A stretch of DNA of 64,000 nt from Mactra quadrangularis (Eukaryota > Mollusca > Bivalvia > Venerida > Mactridae). The translations under genes and the position numbers were made by a program. Positions 12,915 to 26,723 of this stretch are shown piece after piece. Within the stretch, counting starts at the first letter, position 1, and each line of letters opens with the position of its first letter. The DNA is taken from assembly GCA_025267735.1 (NCBI GenBank), contig CM046298.1, positions 32,215,264 to 32,279,263 of the forward strand. The letters run 5' to 3'. The notes beneath the pieces are model-generated. The model saw nothing but the letters and a program-made list of their open reading frames with translations, was not told the origin of the DNA and ran no database searches.

Positions 12915-13909
12915 TTTAATGTGCTTTATTGATGTGACGTTTGATTTCACACACATATTTTAACTGACATTGACTCCCGACATCTATTTGATCGAAACAT
13001 TTCAGGCATTTGTATTCTAGAAATACACAGTGCTATTCAAGGATAAATCTAACAAGTTATTTTGAAGTTCCATTAAAGAAAGGATAAGTGAACGTTATTA
13101 AATCTTGGAATATGACGGAGATATTGAGGAAATAAGACCTGAATGCAATTTTCATTCTTACTTTTATTATAATATTATGAGGATAGTCTAACAGAACATC
13201 ATTTCCATGTTACGTAAATAACAAGTCTTTTGAACCTTATAAATTAAGCTTAAAAGGGTAATTGTCGACAAAACGTCTTTACATTGACATTTGTGTCACC
13301 TAAATCAAAAGATTGCAAAATAGATATTGCTTTTTATTTGTTGACATTCATTCGACATATGATACAATACACTGTTGGTACTGTAATCATATTATGTAGA
13401 AAGGAACTATGTAATACATACAGTGTTAGCAATGGTAAAACCTACAATGTATTCTAAAACAGTCGTAAATACATAGAATAATATATAGATTGAACTATAT
13501 ATGTGATAAATACATCCTGATACCAGTATAGTACCCCCAGACAATAAAGGTACATAATATATCATGCACAGGCTAAACTGTCGGAACTGTTTTAGAATAA
13601 GATATGTCACATTCAATTCACAGATCAATACAGAATTCCAAAAGTGTCTTTTTCAGAATTTTACTTTCCTTAATATAACATAGAACAAAACTGTTTACAT
13701 TTAAACGATCAACTTTCAGACAGTTTGCTTCTAGGCTTAATGTTTTAATTTCCGGCGTACATATTTTGTAATGTATCATTTAAGTTTTATATACGTCGTT
13801 CTTAAAGATAATTCAGGTTCATTTCGGATATTTAGAATCAAGAAACGACTGAATCGGCAAAATATTCTTAGAAAGCAATACTAAGAACATGAGATGTTTC
13901 ATATAGTTA

Positions 13910-14062
13910 TTATTTAGAAATTCTCAGTGAATTTATCAAATTTCTTTAAAGCTGTAGAAGCAATGTGATATTTGATTCTTCATAAACAATATTGTAAATA
14001 GCTGCAAGAGATTTTGTAAAAGAAACGTGTGGACCGTTACAACAAAACAAGCATGTATTACA
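13910..14062 (-). pseudogene. 3' terminal remnant of the LINE reverse transcriptase in unit 2
   Basis: This matches 6,481-6,630 of unit 1, the last 45-50 codons and stop of the LINE ORF2, in the same orientation. The remaining 1.4 kb of LINE seen in unit 1 is absent. It is replaced by about 210 bp of unrelated AT-rich DNA before the SINE at 14,276. Because both units share the LINE 3' end and the SINE, the LINE insertion predates the duplication and the loss happened in unit 2. Confidence 0.8.
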
Positions 14063-14275
14063 CGAAAACACGGCTAAGACTTATTTATTGACAATTTAAT
14101 TTTAATTGTTAAGATGGTACAACGTTAATACAAAGGTGATGTGAATATTTTTGAAAAATTAATTACATGTAAATCGCTTTACCGACACATTCTATAATAG
14201 GTTTATGTTGATAAAACATGTATATAGTAATTGCATTGAACCTACTAAGTTTATGATCTTTGTACTGTACTTACA

Positions 14276-14545
14276 GGAGCAGAAGTTCAGTGGTATAACG
14301 CGCGCTTAAGAATCGAGAGGTCTGTGTTTGAATCTCAATAGGGGCAATGCTGATTTCCTTAACCAAGACATTTACCTGCGATAGCTTCACTCCAACCAGG
14401 TGTAAATGGGTACCTGTGAGGGTAGTATAATTCCGTTGTGCCTTTTTGTCCGCTTCACTAATAGGCGGAGTAAAAGACTCACCGGGGAGATTGATAGATA
14501 GATGCCAGTAGCCCGATGAAAAAGGGTAATAGCTGTAAAGACGAT
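14276..14545 (+). mobile_element. tRNA-derived SINE (family 1), unit 2 copy
   Basis: Same element and position as 8,063-8,320, with head 'gttcagtggtataacgcgcg' and a degraded B box 'tttgaatctc' (14,327-14,336). It retains an internal stretch 'cactaataggcggagtaaaa' that the unit 1 copy has lost, so this copy is closer to full length. Confidence 0.85.
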
Positions 14546-17250
14546 GAACGTGTAAGCATAAAAGTTAGAATATAAAATGCCCTAACATATTAAATACTTT
14601 GGTATGAACATTCGTATAATATTCATGATACGCCATTATTGTAAATTACTTATATGTACGAAATAACTGAATTATTAACATTTAAGGGAAACTACATGTA
14701 TTGTCTGGTTGCTAGTTGTACTGGTTAGGACAGACATTCTAGACTAGGGAAACTATTGTTTGCTGTTTTCAAAACTTAGACAGCCGTGATTTTAGCATTT
14801 TAGACAGTTTCCAATATAACAAGGCACTTTTCAATTACAACCCGCTTATCAATGTCTACCAGATTTTATCTACATTTTGTCGACGTATTAAATTACTTTA
14901 TAATCGTATTGGCTTCTTTTAAAGTAGAGTTCACTTGTTTTAAATCCATCTAAAGAATTCTGAGATTTTTGCTGATTAATTGTAGTCCCTGAAATCTAGA
15001 CTGTAGAAAGTTAAGTAGAAAAATCAATGGTTTTAAATCTATACGTTAACATTTAGTGATCTCTGAGAACCATGCAAGTCGCGTTTCACTAAGTACTTAA
15101 ACTTTCAAATTTAATACATATTATATAGATATGAATTTTGGTGCAGTTGTAAACAAATTGAACTTTTCTGATTAAAAGTCACGCATAATATGACGGACCA
15201 CAGAATATTAAGTACGTAATAATGATCTAAATTTAGATAAAAATAAAGTTAATTTTATGTTTACATTTTGTGCATTATACAGTATATCCTTAGAACAAAA
15301 TATGTATATATATCAAAATAACAATTAAGATATGTATTTGTTTTAAAAAAAAAGTTTATTTCTGGCATAATGTAATCAATGTTGCTTTTTGTAAATGATA
15401 TCACATGATCAATTCAGCAGATATCAACCCATTCTCTGCATTTATTACCTGTATACTTTTAGATAAAAACGAAAAACAAATTATTTACTTCACTAAAAGT
15501 ATAAATGAAATACAATGAAATCTTTTTTAACAGTTTATTCTTTGATTATGCGTTAATTTTTTAATGAAGGTTAATGTTTGACCATTTCTTTTTATGACAA
15601 TCATCCTGTTCTTACTGATTAAACTTCTGGCTTTCTGGTCATTGTAAGGGAATTGAATTATTACATTTTACTATGACAATACTTTTAACCTATTTTATTG
15701 TATTTTGCATGCAACAATGCCGAGACAAAAAGGTGGATAATATTTTTTCACTGAGACACTTGGTAATGTTTTTATTTCTAAACTGAACCTGTTCCGGACA
15801 GGTATGAGGTAAGTGCACAATAAATTCTGGTTTGAAAACCCGGTGGCTATTATTATTCCACTGTCAATTTTAAAGGAAAACCCCATAGATTGCTGTTCAC
15901 GTTATTTGTTTATGGTATTTGTTTTTGTAAGGAAAGGCATAAAAAGTTATACATAAGATTTTTTACTTGCTTTGTAACTAGGTCATTCAGATATAAATGT
16001 CGAAAAGGCAGGCATAAAAAACTTAAAAACTCTTAATTCGATGTATTTTACAAATTAACGAGAAAATCTTTCCTTTAAAAGAACATTATTATTGGTTTGG
16101 GAGTTAAAAAGTTCTGCATAATTCAGAAAAAAATTCTAAAATTTTACACAAAGGAAAAACACAGCTTAAGTAAATTTTGAACCAGTCTCTAGACATGACA
16201 TGTATGTTAATTATTGTAACACAATTGTAATGATTAGACAAGGGTAATCAAACTTTATTAATGTTTATGCTCATGTCAACCAATGTATAACAAATTACAG
16301 TTTTACAATAAAATGGATGTAAAAAGGTTTAACTGATATGAAACTGATAACTCCGAAAGTTGTTGTGTTTAACATTATATTTGTATACATCATACAATGT
16401 TTCTTTCTTGTTAAAAGAATGTAATCAAACAATTTATCACGCGGTGTCTATGTTTTGTATGCAATGGAGGTTCTGCTTTTGTTTACCTTTTCTTAACAAT
16501 GCAATATAATACAACAAAACGCAGCGAATTACAACATAGCATATCACAAAAAACCAAGACAGAACAAAACTAAACCCTGAAAAAAACAACGCCACATTTC
16601 TCAATACAATTGATGTATATGCAGAGCGTCTATATTATAGCAAAGCATATCTTTAAATATTTGAAATAAAATACCGTTATGCTATATATAATCTTCGCGT
16701 CTGGCAAACGTATACACGACATATTCATAAGTCGTTTTAAAGAACAGCACAGATGACAAAGAAAGTAATTTGCATTAATTCTCAAATGGGAATTTGAAAA
16801 TTAGAACAGTCAATGTCAATGTCCCAACAAAATCACTGAAAGCTTTAATATTTTACGTATTCATAAATCTGAATGACAGGGTTTCTCATTTTTATCTTAA
16901 AATGATTTTCTATCACCTTCTATATAATTATCTATGGAATTTGTTCGATATTGAGGCCTTCATTTTTGTACTTTTCATTCTGATAACTAACTTAATTATG
17001 TACATCTTAAAATAGAAATGTCGTGACAAACTAGAATATATTATTACTTTTGACAGGTTGGACGTTCAGTAAATTATGAAAGATCTAACTAGTAAAGAAA
17101 TCTTTAACCAAAGACATTAAAATCTTAACCGAAATAAATGACATCCTTAATAAATATTGTGTATGCTAATTCAATTCGTTTTGATTGTCCGCTTTACGAT
17201 CCTTGATTAATCTTTGTTTCGTGTCAAAGACCATAAATAAGTCTCTGTTA

Positions 17251-17589
17251 AGGAAGTTGTGTCATTCTCTTATTATTTACGTTTGTCATTCACAAGAAAG
17301 CTAATGTTATTTAGATAATTATATAGCGTTTAAGATACAACCGGTTAGCAAAACTAAAGAAATTCAAAATGTGTTCGACTAGTAGAAATTTGTATTCAAA
17401 ACACTGTAATTATGAATATATTTTTTTCAAGTTAATATATCGTAAACGTGTAAAGTTGATTTTATTTTGATTTGAATGTTTATGTGCTAATACATATTTA
17501 ACCAGTATTACTGAATATTGTAAATTGTACAGGTGGTTTCCATAGATACAATCACTAACAATTCACCAATGACCATGTTAGTTATGCCT
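17251..17589. other. AT-rich non-genic spacer after unit 2
   Basis: No coding or structural signal was seen. The first part still matches the corresponding place after unit 3 (about 31,850-31,920) only loosely. Confidence 0.4.
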
Positions 17590-17931
17590 CAGTCCCATAA
17601 ATTCATGGCTTGTTACGGACCCGTACGTGCAGACAGTCGTAGGCCGTGGGAAGCCTTGCGTATCAAGGTGGCGGTACGCTCATGGTACAAAACAACACAC
17701 CCGTACAGTGCCGTAACTGGAAGATATGCATGTTTAATCCATACTCGGCCACGATTTTGTTCACGATTTGACTCTGAAACTGATACTTGTATCCTGGGCT
17801 CATCTCACTGACCCTGGTAAAAACGTAACAGTGCGTACGGGTACGAAAGAGTTCGTACGGGTCCTTGCGGAACTTGATCGCACGGCGCCCGTACGGTGCC
17901 CTCACGGCTATTTTTTATGTTTATGGGACTG
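17590..17931. mobile_element. GC-rich MITE-like element, copy 1 (complete)
   Basis: The 342-bp element is bounded by a perfect 12-bp terminal inverted repeat, 'cagtcccataaa' at 17,590 and 'tttatgggactg' at 17,920-17,931. Inside, the two ends are also inversely related: 'ggacccgtacg' occurs on the left near 17,616 and inverted on the right near 17,859. The interior carries many 'gtacg' and 'ccgtacg' words, making it far richer in G+C and CpG than the flanks. The open frames on both strands are by-products of this composition. A second copy, about 88% identical by eye, starts at 63,701. No clear target-site duplication was seen. It is probably a non-autonomous DNA transposon, superfamily unknown. 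Confidence 0.8.
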
Positions 17932-20054
17932 TAGCTTTACATACGTTACAAAATGGTATTGCATAAAAACGTTACTTGCTGTATAATTATAATATACAAT
18001 GATTTGGTAAGTAAAACTAGGAAAAATACGTAATCGGTTATTCTAATAAAGAATAAATTTGTCCTTATACTTCAAGCATTATTGAGTTATGATAATTGCA
18101 AAATAGTTTTAAACCAATTTTTTACATATGATTGTAGAATTTTGTTCAACGTATTTACCGTGAGTTTGCAATTTAAGTCCTAAAGGTTTACAAATGTCTG
18201 TTATCGTTTAATAACCAAATTATACTGTTTCAGACGTATGATTTTCCAATTTTCTGTGTGTATATATATTATATTCAAAAGTTTCTATATACGTAATATT
18301 CCCTTTTAAATTTACATTTTGCGTTAAGTTTAGGCAAATGACTTGCCAAGCAAGAAGAGGAAAATAAAATAGCTATTTTTCATGTAAAATTATAATATTA
18401 ACGCTTAGAACGTTTTAAACATACTGGGATGTGCTCAAGATCTCATACTTTTAAATGATGTTTGCCAGAACATTAAAGAAGAAACAAACGCAGATGGTTA
18501 ATACAGATAGCCTAAATCTATACCGTTTAAATAACAGTTATACAAACCGTCTTCTGATATAATATAAACAATAAATTCACGTTGTTTTTAGTTTAAGGTA
18601 GAAATTTTCATATATCTTTAGAAATAATAAAACTAATTGAAAACAATATAATTATATATAAAAATACAACTTATAACGGTTCATATATAACATCATGTTA
18701 TTCATGTTCGTGAATTACATTTATAAAAAATATTATGTTACAAAAGCTTAAAAACTAGTTTTTTATTTAGAGTTATTACAATTCTTTGATATAAAATTGT
18801 GAACATTTTAATTTGTTCATACAAAAAAAGTTGATACAATTTTACAATTCCACGCAGAATGTACACTTAAATACCAGTTTTTTAAGAAATATTTCATCAA
18901 CATTTTTGTATTAGAAACAAATCCATTGCATTAACATTTGTTAATATAAGATTATCATAAAAGTAAGTTTTAATTAAAAAATTTATGTGTGATGATAATT
19001 GTTTGATATAGAAAGTTCTATACTTGTTAGTTAATACATGTCATATTTTGTGTTTCAAATATGTTTTCAACTTCCAAGACCTCTATGACTTGAAATATAG
19101 TGACATTGCACTTTGTATTGAAAGTATTACATCATTTTAAATGGCAATTTTCAAAAGTGATGGGAAATCAGTTCATTTGTTTCATGTAAATCAATATACA
19201 AATACAATGTTATTTGAATTATTTGATTTTGTACCGTCATGCTGTTCTTGTATATGTCTTACTGAAAGTTTATTTCGTACAAAATCTGAATATATATATC
19301 ATTTACAGACAGTCGAGACGATCATTACTTTTCAATATTATTTTGTAAAACATGTTCAATGCAAACTGTTATTGTGTTGTTTAATTTAAAATTGCAAGAC
19401 GAAACTTTTATGTCTTTTATTAGATATTTAAATTATTACTTACGTAATATTTTAGATGTAATATTTAACAGACATACAATCTGTATGAGGCCAATATGAG
19501 AAACCATATGCAAAACAATTTTAATTAAAAGTAGAAAACGTATATTTGTTTTATTATTTATATGTGTAATATATTTTTTCATTGCAATATTAAACTACTC
19601 CTGTCAGACGATATGACTGTCAGGCACGACGTCACACTCGCGCAATTAAGAAAATAATGCAAGTCATTAATACTCTTTGGGGATGACTTTCATAGTCACA
19701 TAAATAAAAACCATTGTAAAAATTAAACCGAGTCATGACCTGTGAATAATGTAGGACTAATATACATGTACTTGAAATATAATCATTCAACAGAAAAACA
19801 CTACATAATCAAAGCGCCAAAGGCACTGGAGTTGTTCGACATAGAAAACATGTTGTGCTTCGGTCACTTAATGTGCCAAAAATGTGAGAAAATATGTGGA
19901 ATAAAATTTCGTTTCTTGAAACATAGACTGCAGAGCTTCCGTTGTATGAAATGTACAAATTGAAACTCAAATTATATCTAAGTGTGATAAGCCGTGTTAT
20001 ACTAGTACGAAAAGGTTAAGATAAATTGAATTCGTTCTTATATAAAATATACGT
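17932..20054. other. AT-rich non-genic DNA
   Basis: No supported gene. An 82-codon frame at 19,141-19,389 and a 73-codon frame at 19,742-19,963 are open, but neither shows family resemblance strong enough to call. Short AT repeats occur near 18,254. Confidence 0.4.
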
Positions 20055-20265
20055 ATAGTTCATTGAATCATTCCAATATACATTAAACGAGTAGGTGAAA
20101 TTAGCTGTCAATCAAAACTATAAAATTATAGTTCTACATAATGGAAAATGTACGTTATGTATGCATTGAAACATCTTCAAAAACATAAAATAGGCATTTC
20201 TTGACATTGAACTGACTTGTTTGTATGTGAAACAAGCTCTGTAAGAAAATTATGATATTATTTAG
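20055..20265 (+). repeat. Dispersed direct repeat, copy A
   Basis: About 210 bp that recur 3.34 kb downstream at 23,393-23,605 in the same orientation. The best conserved core is 'attatagttctacataatgg' with flanking 'aagctgtca' and 'gtgaaacaag' blocks. No terminal inverted repeat, tRNA-like promoter or tail was found, so it may be a local duplication or a fragment of an unknown repeat family. Confidence 0.75.
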
Positions 20266-22490
20266 GAAATCAGATATCGACAAAGTTTTTATGATTCCAC
20301 GGAATAATGTTACACGAATCAATCTTTTATTTCAATTGTCAAACATATTAACACGAGCTAATGCAACATGTACTATCAAGCTTCTCGTAACACATAACAT
20401 ATAAATGTTTCAACCAGTCAGATGATACTACAGCTCTTTCACATTTAAATTAAGTTTATAAACACATTGTTCCACTTCAATGATTTCAGTAAAACAACAC
20501 GAGAACCAAACCACCATAGAGTAATGTCAAAGGAACTAGTCAGATTAACTACAATAATGAGTGGACATAAACATGATTCGTTAGTTAGACATATGACAAG
20601 GGACAGAACAAATGTACGAGATAAGATTACAAAAAAACAACAAGAAAATTGAAATACAGCGTTTTATCTAAGTTATCAAAAATTCTAATTGCATTAACTA
20701 ATTTGTGTTTAATAATAAAAACACATTTTAAGAGAAATTCACGACATATTAATGTAGTATGCAAACAGGCATATATTTATCTCAGAGCGAATTATCAAAA
20801 GTAGACAAATGTCTGGCAAATTTCAAGGTCGACATTTGAAGGCCATTGTCTTTTGTTCACGTTGCGTGCTCAATTACAGATATGTAAAAGTTAAGCTATT
20901 ATATTTCAATAGTTATTGAATCTAATCCAAATTTGAATTGATCTTGGCAAAAGAGGATGCATGCAATTCAAACAAGAACCAAGTTAGGCATAATGAATTG
21001 CAATCATATCATACGAAACCAATAAACAGCAATAAATGCAGCTGAATACAGTATGTTTGAAGGAACAAACTTTTGTAACAAATTAAAAGGATTTGTTCAT
21101 TAACTACAGTCTAACACAAGACATACATTTATACAGAATTTGCTTATGCTAAATTTCCCCCAAAATAACCTGACATTTGAACTGACATTACAAGCCCTAC
21201 ATGGTATCTCAATTTTTGTCGACCGTCAATGAATAGCTCATTTAAAGAATAAAGTGTGGTAATAATTATTGGCGTAGCATATTCTCATGTCAATACAGTG
21301 TTATAGGCAAAAACAAGTCTTCGTTATACAAAAATGTACCAAGCAATATATAGCATGATACAACCTCGAACATTTATAATAGATGAACAAATATACCCAT
21401 GTCCTTGTAAGCCAATGCAAATTGATTTGGTTATCATACAGTTCTTTATTTTATATTCAATTTCAAATTTCTTCGTCTATATTAAAATAACGTTATGTTT
21501 CACGTATTGACTGAGAACAGGAAAACAGTTTTCATATTATTTACTGATAAGACAGCCTTGAATCATAGTTCATATCGATATATTTGATGTACTTGATATA
21601 AATACATTAATGGTCTATATCTATATCACGGAGTACATACACTTTACTGAGTGCTTTAACCAACATTCAAATGTATACACTTACCCAAACGAACTTGTCA
21701 ATTATTGCTTGCTCATTTATAATGATACGTATAGACTTACTCGTATATAAATCCATGTATTTAGTAACGGTGAGTGTGATTGAATGTACATTTAATGTGC
21801 TTTTATAAAAGCTAGACAAAATGATGTCAACGCAATCGTCAAAACCATTAATATTTGTCTGAATGGATACTATTTATTTACTCAAATAAAACTGTTATCA
21901 GGTAATCACATATATTGACCTAGTTATAGCTCATATTCACGAGGTAACAACTATTTAGGAGGACATATACTCTTTATAAAAAATACATAAATGTATGCTT
22001 GGGGTTTATTCTATAGTTTATACTTTATCTGGGTTAGACATAGGACATGAGACGTACGGTATATTAAATGATTTTAAATGAAGTGCAATAGTAAAAGTGA
22101 GGAATTGAATCTCAGTATTTTATATTGATTTGTGTAATGTACCGAGTCAGACTTTTAGACAATACATTGTTTCTATAAAGAAGCAATTGTTAAAGATTGC
22201 ATTGAATGTACTCCTACATTATAACATTCACGAGGCTCGTTAGAATATAACATTAACTAATACGTACTCTAGACCCTTTCTCTATTGGATTTCGATACTT
22301 AAACACTTAACAATGGTTAGACCATGACAATTGCATATCTGTTGAATACACGAACATATTATAATCATGTTAAAATGCATATCACTAAAAACGTATGCGG
22401 TAAAAGTCTAAACAATTTACGTTATATTCGAGATTAGACTAATAACTCAGACATAATCTGACGACAACAAAACAAACAACTATGTGAGCT

Positions 22491-22691
22491 ATGTCTACAA
22501 CAGTTCAACAGTTGATACTAATGTTTCTATTGGGGGTCAATACCATCCTTGTTTTGAGTAATGTGTCATTTATATTCTATTGTATATCTAAATATTCAAA
22601 TGATCTACAAAATGTAAATATTATACTTAAGATGTTTATTGAAATTACTAACCAGTTGATATATAAATTAAACTTGTTAATGAGATATTAA
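22491..22691 (+). CDS. Small ORF with one predicted membrane segment, doubtful
   Basis: A 66-codon frame with its own ATG. Residues about 8-30 form a long hydrophobic stretch ('LILMFLLGVNTILVLSNVSF' and beyond) suitable as a signal anchor, followed by a mixed polar and hydrophobic tail. I do not recognise a family. AT-rich DNA readily yields hydrophobic frames of this length, and there is no sister copy in the repeated block after unit 3. I consider it more likely chance than a gene. Confidence 0.12.
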   Translation: MSTTVQQLILMFLLGVNTILVLSNVSFIFYCISKYSNDLQNVNIILKMFIEITNQLIYKLNLLMRY

Positions 22692-23392
22692 ATTAAGAAC
22701 CTTATTATGATACGTACATAACAAAGATATTTGTATGAAACATAAAATTCAATGAAATTCCATTGATTCTATTGAAAAAATTATTTCATAGATGTCTTTT
22801 ATTTTCATTTCGACATTGAACAAGTTCGCTGTCCTATTCATCAGTCTTTTGCTAATTTTCCTGTACGTATTTGTTGTACATGTATAAACCATATATCGTT
22901 TATTTAGAAAATATTTCCGGTCGGGATTGTAAACTATTATCTTATGACATCGCGATCTATCTAATTTAGCTTTAATTATGTATCAATCTTTATAAACCGC
23001 ACTAATTGTAAGCAATATTGCTTATAATTATCTCGACTTCCTATCATAAAGTAATTATCCATCCCCCATGACATAGATATATTGTATAGATACCTTACTG
23101 ACTTAAGAATTATAGTATACACTTACTTGGTTAGTATTTTTAGAGCTAAATGTGAGATGTAAATTTTCAGTATTTATTCGTGCTAATATTTGGGTTTTGG
23201 TCTTGCATCTTAGCTTCATTCGAATAGTACTGATTTCATGTCACTAAATGTTCAATAATTATTAATAAAACATTTAATTTTAAAGTAATTACTTAAATTG
23301 TAAGGCGTTCAAATATTATCTAAATGCGATGGGTGTTTTATACTCATACATATTTTTAGTTAAAATTGAGCCGTTCTAATAGAATACATATA

Positions 23393-23605
23393 GTTATTTG
23401 AATTATTTCAATATCATGTACATTGGACCTATGGGTAAAATAAGCTGTCATTCAAAACCATATAATTATAGTTCTACATAATGGAAAATGTACTAAAGGT
23501 TTGCATTGAAACATATTCAATAACATAACATAGGATATTATTGGAATTACTCTGACTTGTTTGTGTGTGAAACAAGTTTTGTAAGGGTAATTTGATATTA
23601 TTTCT
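23393..23605 (+). repeat. Dispersed direct repeat, copy B
   Basis: Sister of 20,055-20,265, same orientation, with perhaps 80% identity by eye. It is flanked by AT-rich DNA with no gene. Confidence 0.75.
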
Positions 23606-26600
23606 ATATAAATGCAAATCTAGTTCGATATATTTTCCGAATAAACTACATTATGCCATGCACTTTCTCAATGAAACCCATACCATGATTTCAATGTCAA
23701 CAAACTCTATCACACAATACATAAAAGATAAATGAATGTTGATAGCATGTATCTATGATTAGACAGAAGACATTATGTAACTAACTTCCGTACATACTAC
23801 ATATTTCCCTCAGGATTCTAGATCTATATTACTTATTTCGAAATTAGACTGCCCGTATCTTGCATGGAATGTTTCTAATGTTTCTATTACTGTTGTCATC
23901 ATGGTTATCTACGTGTGTTTTTCCATGCTTGAAATCAAAGGCATGATTATTATATAATGCAATGGGGCATTTTAATAGATTAATTAAATAAAACAAAATG
24001 TTTCTATTTTCAAGTTATAAATTACAAGACATATTTGAACACGTTAAATTATAAATAAAGTTAAAACCCAAATTCAACTACAAAAAGTACCAGGTTAAGT
24101 TTGTACTGCTGACGACAATTCACAAGAAATCCTTAAAACGATATATATCAAAATCTGTTTAGAACATTGCGTGGGTCCATTGTAAAGTTTTGCAGTCATT
24201 ACACGTGCTAAAGGGCGTGCCTTGCCAATTTTATTTCAAGATATTTGTCAGCAAATTAAGTAAAAACTGGACAACATTCTTATAGAATCCTTGCAAAAGA
24301 TCTGCAAATTGATGTAAAATCCAAATTCAAATTGATGTTGTTATAAAATTATGTTGTATGCGTATTTATCAAGAGACCAGTAATACAACAATTGCAATAG
24401 ATCATATAATGCAATAACAAATAGCAAATTACATTGTTCTAGTAGAGAAATTTACGATTTTTAAAGTTTTAATTAAAAAAGGAGTCTTGTTCTATTTACA
24501 AACAATATAACATTAGTTTATCTAGACATGGTCTTTGAAGAATTCATCAATGTTATAATAACCGAGACAGAGGAATATTATCATACGCCATGAGTATTTC
24601 TAAAGAGATTTAACAATGTTTCGTATTGCTATGTTGGTCGATCGTTTAAGAATATTTCTTTCTCTTCTGGAAAATCTAAACCTTTTAAATACAACAGAGT
24701 ATATACAACACTAAAAACTCGACCATTGATTATTCTGTAAAACAATCAAACTAGATATATTATATAATTGAATATTACAAGGTTAAATACAATTTTAAAT
24801 ACTTTGTACTTATTCTATAATTGAAAACTGAATTAGTCAACACATAACGAACATGTTCTTGAGTTACCGTTTACGGTTTTGACCACATGATTAATTGTAA
24901 TGAAATAGTTTTAACATGTAATTAAAGTTCCCATGACTTTTTCCAATTTTAAAATGTTTATTGTTAATTATCTTTTTAATAAACAAGCAGTGTCAAAACA
25001 TTGTTCGCCATTGCGTTTGTCCTTTTAGTACCGAACGAATAAATGAAACATGCTATTGTCAGTGTCAGTGTCATTTGGTACTTAGTTTGTTATCAGATGT
25101 AAAATATAAAGAAACATTTAAGTGATTACACATAGCTAAAGTCCTTCAAGTAACAAAACAAAAACATTGTTTTCGTGGTACAGTTTAGACAGTTTATAAC
25201 ATTTTTCAATGCATCAATCATTAACTAAAATAGTAATTAGGAATTTATTTCACTAAAGACAGGAACGTGATGTAAAATTATCTCTAATGAGTCTACAAAG
25301 TCATGCTCGTTTCCGTATAAGCGGAAGTTATCATTGTTGATTCAGATACAAAACCACGACATCATGACATTGATACTACCTACCTAATTATCATATTTAT
25401 GTGAAAAGTAAGATATTTTATAATCATCACGTTCATATTAATTAGATAAAATATGTAACATGATGTGTACGCATTAAATATATAAGTTTGTGTTGTTTTT
25501 TGCGACGTAAATACATTAATAATCCAAGTATGAATGATATAAATGTATTTCAATGGTACCTACGCAAGGCTACACAGAAAACGCTATACTATTTGCTGTG
25601 CATCACTTCTCCAACGCCAGTTTTTACACATTTTCCTAACACACTGTTACTTCTATGATCTTCTTAAGAGTTATGCAGATATGTATTTATTTGTAATTTA
25701 AATCTTTTTGATTTTTGTATTTTCGTTGTTTTTTATCAATTTTTGTATACATAATAGTATATAGTCTTATGAATAGTACATTTTTTTCAATATAAATACA
25801 ATTTTTAATTTTTATATACTTCAACAAAATAACAAGACGTATTCGGTTGTATTTGACGGACTTACAACGTTTGAAAATATACTGTAGATATATATAATAT
25901 TAACACATTAGTTGTGGAGCAAATTACACAGTAGACTGGCAGAGTAATCGTGATGTAAATCATTTTTGAGCTGGTTTTAAAATATTCAGAATTAGAATTA
26001 AGGTGTTTAATAAACCTCTTATGCACAGATTAGCACAAATTTACCATACAATCGATATTTAAGTTACCTTTAAAGTTTCCTTTCCGTACAATGCCCTTTA
26101 TAATTGTTTAAATGCAATTTACATTGCAATATAATCAAAATATTATTTGGGATGTATTTTTATTTGATTCATTAAGAAGTCTCATAAATTGCCTATGAAA
26201 CATCCAAAATCTTATTGTCTTCATCTAATCATCAACAAAAAATAGAAACCTAACAAAATGATGTGTAAATTTGTAACACTCTTTGTTATAATAGATAATT
26301 ATCTAAATTCGATAATACCGGTATATTGAACGTGACTAAAAGTGAATCTTGAGAGAAATTTGGGTATCACTGGATATAAATGACATCAATTGAGATGATA
26401 AAGAAGTTCTTGATCGTGACTACGTTTTTGGTAATCATGAGTAATAACTCATGTATGAAATAAATGAATATGCCAATATATTTCTTGCGGCACATAAACT
26501 TGGCAAAAATAATTGTTGCTTCCGAAAAAGAAGACAAACGCATCAAGACCAGCAACAATAATACATGGAGATTTTTTTTAATCATTTTAGTGTTACACGC

Positions 26601-26723
26601 TAAAGAGAGCAAAAACATTATAACTGTCGTTTATTGCAGCCATATTGTATAAAGCATATGCACTTTAAATTAATTTACACTTTCCCTTTTCGTTTTCATT
26701 TAAGTTTTACTATGATGTTCCAG

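Larger units (their letters stand above)
11110..17250 (+). repeat. Large tandem repeat, unit 2
   Basis: Diverged copy of 3,070-10,815, in direct orientation about 8 kb downstream. It is shorter because the body of the LINE relic is missing and because it lacks the SINE found at 4,705-4,942. Its end runs on into 'cgatccttgattaatctttg' (about 17,197), which matches the end of unit 3 (31,798) but is absent from unit 1. Unit 1 therefore appears to have been cut off before that point. Confidence 0.85.

Noticed and set aside
17533..17986. Overlapping open frames on both strands, up to 92 codons, again at 63,567-63,931
   Set aside because: They follow the GC-rich MITE-like element in both copies, shift frame between copies and show no domain, so they reflect base composition only.
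19141..19389. 82-codon frame with a CCSCIC motif
   Set aside because: No family resemblance, no related copy in the repeat units, and typical of hydrophobic chance frames in AT-rich DNA.
19742..19963. Frame with a C..C, GH.MC..C and C..C pattern reminiscent of a RING finger
   Set aside because: The cysteine and histidine spacing does not fit a complete RING or related zinc fold, there are no splice signals at sensible places, and one fortuitous pattern is expected in this amount of sequence.
20467..20652. Hydrophilic 61-codon frame
   Set aside because: It does not begin with ATG; the first ATG leaves only about 43 codons. No motif is recognisable.
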